A stretch of 64,000 nucleotides of DNA. Origin: Timema cristinae (taxonomy: Eukaryota > Arthropoda > Insecta > Phasmatodea > Timematidae). Location of the stretch: assembly GCA_039000515.1 (NCBI GenBank), contig JBCFYV010000012.1, positions 2,944,005-3,008,004 on the forward strand, written 5' to 3'. The position numbers were made by a program, and so were the translations under genes. Under the pieces are notes generated by a model. That model was given only the letters and a program-made list of their open reading frames with translations. It searched no databases and was not told where the DNA came from. This document shows, piece by piece, positions 23,124-32,641 of the stretch (positions are counted from its first letter, which is position 1; each line of letters opens with the position of its first letter).

Positions 23124-23408
23124 GTGCAAGTATCGCCAGGAAGCGCCATCTGTCCCACCAAAGGTCACCACCCGTACCCTGGAGACTGCCTCAAGTTCTA
23201 CAAGTGCCGCCAAGGCTCAAAGGGCAAACTTCAAGGTTACCTGTACCAGTGTCCGGAAGGACACGCCTATTGGGAGGTGTCCAAGAGGTGCGAGAAGATC
23301 GTCAAGATCCCGGCCTGCGCTTCTGACAGGACGTCGTACAATATCCCCATTGAGATGAGGGACGTTGGGGCCCGGAGCCTTTTCAGCTACTGGGACTTCA
23401 ATAGCTAG
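23124..23408 (+). CDS. Chitin-binding mucin, terminal exon with CBM14 domain 8
   Basis: The acceptor gggtttcag|GTG is phase 0 and matches the donor at 20190. The exon encodes 94 residues: a complete six-cysteine CBM14 module (about 23148-23325; AICPTKGHHPYPGDC then FYKC, YQC, RC and AC) and a short tail ending FSYWDFNS before TAG at 23406-23408. Together the three visible exons give about 2,090 residues and eight CBM14 modules. The last codons are part of the first unit of the following 58-bp tandem array. Confidence 0.88.
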   Translation: MQVSPGSAICPTKGHHPYPGDCLKFYKCRQGSKGKLQGYLYQCPEGHAYWEVSKRCEKIVKIPACASDRTSYNIPIEMRDVGARSLFSYWDFNS

Positions 23409-24490
23409 CCATGACTTGCACACCAGCGTGAGAAGTCTCTTCAGCTACTGGGACTTCAATAGCTAGCCATGACTTGCACATCTGCGTGAGAAGTCTCTTC
23501 AGCTACTGGGACTTCAAGAGCTAGCCATGACTTGCACACCAGCGTGAGAAGTCTCTTCAGCTACTGGGACTTCAAGAGCTAGCCATGACTTGCACATCTG
23601 CGTGAGAATTATCTTCAGCTGCTGAGACTTCAATAGCTAGCCATGACTTGCACATCTGCGTGAGAAGTCTCTTCAGCTACTGGGACTTCAATAGCTAGCC
23701 ATGACTTGCACACCAGCGTGAGAAGTCTCTTCAGCTACTGGGACTTCAATAGCTAGCCATGACTTGCACACAAGCGTGAGAAGTCTCTTCAGCTACTGGG
23801 ACTTCAAGAGCTAGCCATGACTTGCACACCAGCGTGAGAAGTCTCTTCAGCTGCTGAACTTCAAGAGCTAGCCATGACTTGCACACCAGCGTGAGAAGTC
23901 TCTTCAGCTACTGACTTCAATAGCTAGCCATGACTTGCACACCAGCGTGAGAAGTCTCTTCAGCTACTGGGACTTCAAGAGCTAGCCATGACTTGCACAT
24001 CTGCGTGAGAAGTCTCTTCAGCTACTGGGACTTCAATAGCTAGCCATGACTTGCACATCTGCGTGAGAAGTCTCTTCAGCTACTGGGACTTCAAGAGCTA
24101 GCCATGACTTGCACACCAGCGTGAGAAGTCTCTTCAGCTACTGGGACTTCAAGAGCTAGCCATGACTTGCACACCAGCGTGAGAAGTCTCTTCAGCTACT
24201 GGGACTTCAAGAGCTAGCCATGACTTGCACACCAGCGTGAGAAGTCTCTTCAGCTGCTGAGACTTCAAGAGCTAGCCATGACTTGCACACCAGCGTGAGA
24301 AGTCTCTTCGGCTACTGGGACTTCAATAGCTAGCCATGACTTGCACATCTGCGTGAGAAGTCTCTTCAGCTACTGGGACTTCAAGAGATAGCCATGACTT
24401 GCACACCAGCGTGAGAAGTCTCTTCAGCTGCTGGAACTTCAATAGCTAGCCATGACTTGCACACCAGCGTGAGAAGTCTCTTCAGCTACT
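23384..24490 (+). repeat. 58-bp tandem array, 19 copies, starting in the mucin coding end
   Basis: The unit begins cagctactgggacttcaa, contains gctagccatgacttgcac and ends gagaagtctctt. The spacing between the first units is exactly 58 bases, with a few short indels later (for example near 23855 and 23910). Nineteen copies of the gccatgactt core are present. The first unit contains the last codons and the stop, and the rest would lie in the 3' UTR. Each unit repeats the stop context agctag. Confidence 0.9.
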
Positions 24491-27400
24491 TCCGTTACTG
24501 GGACTTAAAGACGTTGTCAAAGCTCACGTTGTTAATTTATTCTTTGCCAACCACGAAGCTGTAAAGAAAAATGCAAACTTGAGATTCAGTTGAAGATATT
24601 AGGGTCTTAGGTGGGGCTCTATTTTCAAGTACTTTAAATTATTCCAGGATTGACTATCTTATTAACCATATTTAGCTTCTAATTGAAACTTGATCATAAC
24701 GTGGTTCGCCTATACCAAGGCGTCAGCCTAGTATTTTTCTTAAAATTCTCCCAAGGATTCGTGAATGGATTCTGGTTGAAGTTTCAAGGAGGAGGCAAGA
24801 TAAGAGTTGTTTATAATTCACTAAAATCAGATTTGAGACAATAACAGCCAAGAAGAGAATAATAATTACAGTTATTATTTATTAAAGTTAGTTAATTAAT
24901 TTATTTCATAAAAGTGACTTCATGATTAAAATATTGGTAGAAAAACATTCTTACTAGAAAAAATGGCTTGTTTTCTTTGTGTAATAAATATTGTTCAGCC
25001 CACTTTACTTTAGAATATTTTAAATGTCGGTGTTTCAGCTTTTAAACTTTGCCGTGGTTTACCAAAAGGTTGACTATTGTTTTAAAGTAAGTGTATGGTT
25101 TTCAACTGATTCGTCAATAGTTGCATTTTTGCTTACCAGCTACTGTAAATATCAATGTGTTAAACCAGACTAGAAAATACGCTATCTCTACTGATATGTT
25201 ATGTTAATACGGTCATGTTATAGTGACCTTAAAGCAGATGTACCTAGATTGACATCATTATATTGGGGTTCATGGTGCTAAGGTGTTCTGCATTTGGAAA
25301 TATTGCCTTAATTTTCTTGCCTATAATAATGTCGAAATGTGTCGATCAAACGTTATAAAAAGCATTCCTTCTTAATTATCTTATTTATTTCTTTATAGAG
25401 AAATATTGATTCTTGGTTTGTCAAAGCATTAATTCAAAATAAGGGTCATCCAGGGGAAGTTACCGATATGGAATTATTTGTTTTCACTTTACATAATATT
25501 TAGAAATATTAATCCATAAAAACATTATTTTAATCAATAGTTCATTATGTATAGCACAGAATAAAATTTAAAACATTGTAATAATATTTATATTTAATGT
25601 TATTACTTAATGCCTAATAAATGCTACACGCCTAGATTATCTGGCTTGCGGTAATGTTGGCCTTTTTTCAGTGTTAAAAGTTACTAAAACACAGCTTAGT
25701 GTTATTTCCCCTCACAAACATGTGATATTACTTTGGAGAGGGAAGCCATTTGGGATCACTTGTCAAATTTACATTGCACATTTGTTAGGGAGATGAATTT
25801 GGAAGTATTTTTTAGTAAATTTCAATTTGTAGAAAAGCTCAAAGTTCCTGTAAACGAACTATACAAAGAACGTATCTATTACCTTTTCATATATCTATGT
25901 GCAATTTAATTTTTTTTTAATAAAAATTTTAAGACATCAATTCTACTATCACACATAAACAATAAATTGTATTTAAAATTTGGAAGATAATCAAGAAGGC
26001 CTTATTAATATAAGGTTTTTTAAGCCTACTTAGTAAAAATTTGTATATTAGATATAATTTAAATACCCCACAATCTACTTAATAACTTAAAATGAAGGAG
26101 CATTTTGTTTTGTGGAACTAAAATAAACATTCTTCATATTTACTTAAAAAAATACTTTTAAATTAAATAAAACTATGTGCAGCTATGACTATAAAAATGT
26201 AATGTATTCATAGTAAAAGTTAATATATTTATTGATTACTCTGAGCTAATGTTAGCGTTAGTGATTTTTGATACTATCAAATCAATATCAGTATTAAAAA
26301 GTTAACTTTTATTTCACTCCTTATAAATATAATAATAATTGTTGTAACTGAAATTACTAATAATAAGATTATTTAGTTATGCCCAAATAATTTAATATTG
26401 TATACAGATCATAATATTAATAAAATATATTTATGTGAACCAAAATTGATATTAATAACAAGGAGGCGTTATTTGATTTCATGTGAATCTCAACATTTTT
26501 GGTAAAATTTATGATTGAATATGGTCAACATTTATTTTTTTGTAATGTCTTTAGTACATGATGGAACCACACTTTGCCAACATCCAACGTTCATTTATTT
26601 TTAAATGTTTAAAATTAATAGAATTAATTTTATGCTGATATTTAATATCATTTGAATGTTTTAGATTTCAAAAAGAAAGTTAAAGCACATAATATGTCTT
26701 AAGTGTTAATATTATTATGGTGTTATTCTTGAAATAAACGTGTGTCCAAAAACTAAAATGTTTAGTTACATTCATGATTAATAATAATAATAACAACAAC
26801 AAAAAAAAACTAGTGCTCTAGCTAGATTAAAATTTATTATTTTCATCGGTGTGGAAGAATATCTAGAACCATGTGATCCATTATTTTGAAATAAAAAATT
26901 AAAAAAAAAAATTGTTATAAAATTATTATTATGTAAACACCACTTAATTGATTTATTTGTACGAGTACTAAAGTGTGTAAATAATAAAATACTACTCAGT
27001 ATCAGTTATTGCTGACCCTGGTGACTCCAGCAGGCTGGGGTTGTATTGATGTATGTCGGGTGTTTGTAAGGGTGTCGGTACTATCATCACGCTTGTAGAA
27101 ACAAGTTTGACCTTCTCACCGAGACGCATTGTCTTCAAGATGAACGCTTGCTAAACAATCTAGTCTTTAACGTACACACATATTGTTTTCATGTCACGTC
27201 ATATATCCCGTGCTTAATAAAATTTGTTTTATACCTGATTAAATTCAATGGTTTTATTTCCACCAGTATTGTTTAAGATTCCATCACACTCCACGAATAG
27301 CGCGTGACTAAGTAAGGTAGTTAATACAGATTGAGACAGACGTCGCATTGTGCTGGGGTTTTCTATCATTTACATCCGAAGATAATGAAATTGAGACCAG

Positions 27401-28311
27401 CGAAACCATTTTACCAAATGTGAAATAAAATACAACAAAATGGAATATAATTGAGATTATTTTAAAATTAAAAGAAAAAAATCTATTTGATTGGTCACAA
27501 ATGTTGTTTTTGTCAAGAGAAAAGGCTAGAAAAATGCACTTTGATGCGGTTTCTAGGATTGAGCGTGTGGTGTATCTAATATCCCAGTTAATCGGCCGTG
27601 TTGTTGGCTCTTAATATACTTAACATGTGTTTATTTAGCGAACATCTAGTGAGGTAAGACATGAGGGGAGACTACTCAGCAGGAAGGCTAAGCGGCGCGG
27701 GGTGGTTGTATTCGGGTAGGAATAAAGAAGAGAGAGAGGAAAATTTTCTTTTCCTTTCTTTTCTTTTTTTGTACTAAACATTAACCGATATTACCTCTGG
27801 GAACAATATTTTTACTACTCACCTTGCTGTCCCTGGGCAGAACAAACAGCCGCCATGAAATGTCTTATGGACGGATGATTGAAACCGTGAGCTTGATCAC
27901 GACTCCTCAACATTTCTGTCATACGTGTGTTTTTACAAGCATGCGCACGTGTTATCTTACAACTGCATTCACCATCTTGGATTTTTTAAGTTTTGGATTT
28001 TTCACATGAAGATGGCATGCTCCAAATTTCAACGATCTACGACTCAGGGTATCGGAAAGTAAGAGAAAGAGCCCTGGATAGACAGATAGAGAGAGCAGGA
28101 ATTTTATAAAATATATGTATCTCCTCATTATACCTAAAAAAATAAGTAAAATTGTATAATAGCAATAGAAATGCTAAGGAAGATTCCCTCCAAAAATTAT
28201 TTTAGAACAAAAGTTTTCTATTCAATACAGTAAAAATAGTGTCCACACAACAAAATACCCTAGTCCTTCTAAGCACTCTCTGCGCTCAAACCAGGCTTAC
28301 TCTTCAACTAA
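24491..28311. other. AT-rich spacer / possible mucin 3' UTR
   Basis: No gene is recognised. AATAAA occurs at 24983-24988 and at 27216-27221; the latter sits in a less AT-rich stretch with 'aataaaatttgttttatacc', which looks like a transcript end. Either could be the mucin poly(A) signal. I cannot decide from sequence. Confidence 0.35.
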
Positions 28312-28800
28312 TCTATACTTATAAAATAACATGTCCTGACTGACTGACTGACTGACTGATTCATCATCGCCGAGCGCAAACTATCAAGGCTACAAGCATG
28401 AAATTCGGACTGTATATTCATTTTGTTATGTAGGCACTCACTAAGAAAGGATTTTAGAAAATTCCACCCCAAAGGGGTCAAAATAGGGGATGATAATATG
28501 TATGATAATATGTATGAAAGTCTGTCATTTTGAAAGTTACATAAACAAAATTTTGTATTTCGGTTATTGACGTAAAACAAATAAATACGTGTTTCAGGAA
28601 TTTTGGAAATTTTATTTAATAAGGGATGAAAAAGGGGGTGAAAGTTTGTATCGGACCTGCATTATTTTTGATCTGAGGTCAAGTTATGGTCATCAACGTA
28701 ACGTAATATTTTAAATTAATCTGTAAATACATATGTATATTTTCGTATTTGTATATAATCAACTTCCACGCCAGCAAAGCCGCGGGCAACAGCTATCTAG
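28312..28800 (+). mobile_element. Non-autonomous Helitron
   Basis: It starts TCTATACTTATAAAATAAC directly after an A and ends GCCGCGGGCAACAGC...CTAG directly before a T. Those are the 5'-TC and 3'-CTRR ends and the A/T insertion site expected of Helitrons. The 3' phrase 'aagccgcgggcaacagct' is typical of insect Helitrons. A GACT tetranucleotide run lies at about 28336-28359. No Rep/helicase is encoded in its 489 bp. Confidence 0.85.
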
Positions 28801-28853
28801 TCATATATAAAGCGTATGGGGGCTTTAAACAAGAGAACTGTTTTAAGGAACTA

Positions 28854-29007
28854 GAGTATCCCCATGGCTTCTTTGATGCTGAGTGACAGCTGATGGCTTT
28901 GAAAAGTGTCCAGACCAAATTATGTATCCCTACGCTGAACCATATGATCTGCAAAAACATGTATTTAGCAGCTGTCAGTCAGCACCAAAGAAGCCATGGG
29001 GCTACTG
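28854..29007. mobile_element. Small TA-flanked MITE
   Basis: Inverted ends of about 40 bp (gagtatccccatggcttctt at the left; the right end inverts to cagtagccccatggcttctt) are bounded by TA at 28852-28853 and 29008-29009. The TA target and length of about 154 bp fit a Tc1/mariner-type MITE. Confidence 0.75.
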
Positions 29008-29009
29008 TA

Positions 29010-29286
29010 CTTGTGAAGGAAATACATTCAAGTAGAGGTTTAGGTGCGTGTGCGTGTGCTGTTGTTTGATTTTTTTCCTTTCCAAAACAGAAAATATTTC
29101 CCAGGCCATAACGCGGCAAGTTGTGCGCTATAAATTACATAATAAATCACTTTGAAGTTACATATTTCTTGATAACAAAACGGTTTGTTAAACCTAAATG
29201 GTTTGAAAGAGAACAAGATAGCCCCTCCCCTTTCAAGTGACATCAAGACAGCCTGAAGTGATGGTTCTATAGTTTCTATTATTATT
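29010..29286. other. Spacer
   Basis: No gene or repeat is recognised. A short antisense frame (29040-29291) has no domain. Confidence 0.4.
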
Positions 29287-29426
29287 AGCACCGCGTCTTA
29301 CTACCCGTTCGGGTTATACGCACTTACGCTAATGTGTAATGGTAGGGTGATTGTGAGATGAAATGAAGGACCTACAGTTTAACGTGGAATCCGAACCACG
29401 GTGGTGGCCTGGCATTCCCCAAATTC
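29287..29426 (-). mobile_element. SINE family A, truncated
   Basis: The inverted tail (agcaccgcgtcttactaccc) and A body run to about 'ggcattccccaaattc'. The tRNA-like head is missing. The BEL element is inserted about 30 bases beyond its end. Confidence 0.75.
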
Positions 29427-29460
29427 TTCTATTGTTTCGCCCCAGGGAGAAGACACTAGT

Positions 29461-29758
29461 TGTTGAAACCACGAACTTAACTGAACTCTCAGAATCGTTA
29501 ACGTGATTTCCAGTTAGACAAAACTTTGTGGACTGTATTTAATCTTTGACAGGGTGTAAACTAGCACCAAAACACCACGAAACTTGGCGACAAAACTACA
29601 ACAATTGCGCCGACCATCTTACCTGACGCTATCATCAAGTCACAGTGTCTTTCACAAGCCAGGCCATCTCAACTCTTCACAACTGGCAGCCTATTATTGG
29701 TTGTGGCGTTCACCACCAGGGGCACTCCTTCAGCAGACACTTTTGGAGCGTATAAACA
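29461..29758 (-). repeat. BEL/Pao 3' LTR
   Basis: 298 bp. It ends, on the + strand, at tataaaca. The adjoining internal sequence, read on the - strand, is purine-rich (aaggcgggcagtaa) and is the candidate polypurine tract. Confidence 0.95.
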
Positions 29759-30262
29759 TTACTGCCCGCCTTGAAACGCGTTGGCGTTTTCAACACATTC
29801 CCCCGCGCTTCGGTTATCTTAACCGCGGTGTATGTTAAAGTCATTGTGGCATTTCCAACCAGAACGAAAGGACCAAATCTCCAGTCTACCTTATATACTA
29901 AAGAACTCATATCAACGAAACTTTCGTGGGACCAAATTAATAATCTTCCAGGAAAAGGTGTCCTACCCTAAGCTAAATAAAATACACTATTGAAAAATAA
30001 TTATGAAATAAGAACGAAGCTACAACCTCTAGTACGCTATCAAACACCCTTAATAGTCTAATAGTATACAATATATACAGTTTGTCGAATAGGTGTACGC
30101 CGGTGTTAAATTGAACATAAAGGAAAAATGTGGATCTAGGGAAAGCCCAGGAAAAACGATCTTCACTCCACCTGGGGCTGTAGGGGAGACTACGCGGAGA
30201 AGGAAGCCCACGGAAAGGACCCTACCTACCCTCACACCTACCGGCGACACCGTATACAACCT

Positions 30263-32641
30263 TTACTTGTTTAAGGGCAGTGGGCACAGTTTTACCACTG
30301 GCCGTTTTACAGTGCCAGTTTTGGTAGTCACGGTAGCCACTCGAACCACGCCATCTCGTCCAGGGTGTACTGCCGAGACTCGACCAGTCCTCCATTGTAA
30401 GGGAGGCGTGTTGTCGTCTTTTATGATGACGAGATCGCCGACTGATAGATTAGCCGTTTGATTAGCCCATTTTGGGCGCTGTTGAAGGCCACCAAGATAT
30501 TCATTTCGCCATCTGCGCCAGAATGTTTGCATGATCTGCTGCACTAATTTCCACCGGTCACGTAAGTTTAGAATTTTATCAGGCAACTGAGGCTCTTGAA
30601 TGGCAAACGGGGCTTCCATCATCAGGAAGTGTCCTGGTGTTAAAGCTTCTAAGTCATTTGGATCCGAGCTCATCGGAGTGAGCGGTCTTGAATTGAGGGT
30701 GGCCTCAATCTGTGCCAACACCGTTGTGAATTCCTCAAAGGTTAGGATTTGCTCTCCGATAGAAGCTGACAAGAGCTTCTTTGTTGATCTTATAGCGGCC
30801 TCCCACAGCCCTCCCATGTGAGGGCTGGCCGGTGGAATCAAGTGCCACGATATGCCCCGTTGAGACATCTCTCGTCCTACCACAGCGTTGTGGTCTGCAT
30901 GCGCGGTTAGTTCCTTCCATTCTCCTAGCACCCTTTTAGCGCCAACAAAATTGGTTCCCTGGTCACTAAACATCTCATGCACTGATCCACGGCGAGCCAG
31001 AAACCGGCGAAAAGCAGCTAAGAATGCGTCCGTAGTCAATTCTGATGCCAATTCCAAGTGAACTGCACGAGTGGACATGCACACAAACAGGCATATGTAT
31101 GCCTTTGTTGTCTTAGCCTTTCTAATGTGACCCAACGTAATCGTATATGGACCCCCATAATCAACCCCAGTTGTGTAGAATGCTTTCACCTCCTCCAATC
31201 TTGCTATGGGGAGCTCTCCCATCAATGGAGGTGTGGATAATGGACGTGCCTTAAAGCACGAGATACATCGGCCCACCCGTCTACGAACTGCATCTCTGCC
31301 CGCCATAATCCAGAATTGCTTCCTGAGCATGCAATGGAGGTTCTGTGGGCCTGGGTGTTGGTTTTTCTGGTGGGACTCATCAATAATTAAATTGGTAAGG
31401 TGGTGATTGCGAGGCATCAAGAGGGGGTGCCTTTGCGCGAAGGGTAACTTGGCGTGGAACAAGCGTCCACCCACCCGTAAGAAACTTTCACCATCCATGA
31501 AGGGATTCAACCTGCCAATTTCCTTACGGCACGGCTTCTTTGCATACAATCGAGCTATTTCCTCGGAGAACTCCTGACGCTGTACCAGTTTCACCAGCCG
31601 AAGCATGGCGGCTGATAATTCTTCTGCAGTAAGTTCACCTGTATTTGGAACTTCAGATCTTATTCTATCTAGCCATCGTAACATAAGGGCGGTAGCTCTC
31701 TTTAATGTTGACAGTCTGGAAAAACGATTCATCCATTGGGTAGGACTCTCATTGGCGTCCACTGTAACGTTCAGTGTCATTGACTTTGCTTCTTCTGTCA
31801 CTGAACCTGGTTGTTGCAAGATGGGCCAGCATTCCTCAGTTTTACTCAACCATGTTGGTCCACTCCACCATAAAGAATGGTCCAGAAGTTCACTAGGGAA
31901 TAAACCCCTGCTGGCGCAGTCCGCCGGGTTAGTATCGGTTGGGACGTGCCGAAATTGATCTGGGGATAACCACTCATGTATCTGACTCACCCTGTTGGCA
32001 ACAAACGTACTCCAACGATGAGGTGACGATTTTATCCAACTCAACGCTACACTAGAATCAGTCCATACAGTGACAGAATCAATGTCAACCTCATTAGAAA
32101 GGGCTTGACTGACATATTTGAGGAGCTTTGAAACCAGTACTGCAGCACAGAGCTCCAATCGGGGCAATGTTATCCTTTTCAATGGGGCTACCTTAGCTCG
32201 TGCAAACAGGAACCAAACCGTAACATTCCCATCCTCACCTTCAACCCTCAAATATACAACCCCAGCATATCCGCGTTCGGAACTGTCCGAGAAGCCGTGG
32301 AGCTGCAACCTTGCCTTTTCTTCAATTCGCAGCCACCTTGGGATCTTAAGCTCTGCTAACAGAGGTAGCTCCTCCCGAAATCTGCACCACTTTTCCTGCA
32401 CTTCAACCGGTGCCGGAGAATCCCACTTCATTCCAGATTGCCACAGATGCTGTATCAGGTATTTACCAACAAAGATTACAGCGGCCAGATATCCCAAGGG
32501 GTCGTACAGCCGTGCAACCATAGAGAGAATTACACGTTTAGTCGCTTGTCTCGCCGTCGGCTGTACTTGGTACAAAAACTGGTCATGAACTGGATTCCAG
32601 AGAAATCCCAAAATTTTGGTGGAGCTCTCCAGCTCACTCAT
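30263..32641 (-). CDS. BEL/Pao Pol, RNase H-integrase part
   Basis: A 792-residue frame beginning at an ATG that overlaps the stop of the upstream frame (ATGA). The N-terminus continues the RT connection region typical of BEL (TKILGFLWNP). RNase H acidic residues are visible at D119 (HGFSDSS), E163 (LPRLELC) and D195 (WTDSS). Integrase has an HHCC-type zinc region (about residues 413-463) and the catalytic D494 (VDYGGP), D560 (SDQGTNF) and E614 (GGLWEAA). A DUF5641-type C-terminus (about 710-785) closes the protein. It should process and insert the element's cDNA. It lies in a different frame from the RT frame, so it needs recoding or reinitiation, or is separated by a mutation. Confidence 0.93.
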   Translation of the reverse strand: MSELESSTKILGFLWNPVHDQFLYQVQPTARQATKRVILSMVARLYDPLGYLAAVIFVGKYLIQHLWQSGMKWDSPAPVEVQEKWCRFREELPLLAELKIPRWLRIEEKARLQLHGFSDSSERGYAGVVYLRVEGEDGNVTVWFLFARAKVAPLKRITLPRLELCAAVLVSKLLKYVSQALSNEVDIDSVTVWTDSSVALSWIKSSPHRWSTFVANRVSQIHEWLSPDQFRHVPTDTNPADCASRGLFPSELLDHSLWWSGPTWLSKTEECWPILQQPGSVTEEAKSMTLNVTVDANESPTQWMNRFSRLSTLKRATALMLRWLDRIRSEVPNTGELTAEELSAAMLRLVKLVQRQEFSEEIARLYAKKPCRKEIGRLNPFMDGESFLRVGGRLFHAKLPFAQRHPLLMPRNHHLTNLIIDESHQKNQHPGPQNLHCMLRKQFWIMAGRDAVRRRVGRCISCFKARPLSTPPLMGELPIARLEEVKAFYTTGVDYGGPYTITLGHIRKAKTTKAYICLFVCMSTRAVHLELASELTTDAFLAAFRRFLARRGSVHEMFSDQGTNFVGAKRVLGEWKELTAHADHNAVVGREMSQRGISWHLIPPASPHMGGLWEAAIRSTKKLLSASIGEQILTFEEFTTVLAQIEATLNSRPLTPMSSDPNDLEALTPGHFLMMEAPFAIQEPQLPDKILNLRDRWKLVQQIMQTFWRRWRNEYLGGLQQRPKWANQTANLSVGDLVIIKDDNTPPLQWRTGRVSAVHPGRDGVVRVATVTTKTGTVKRPVVKLCPLPLNK

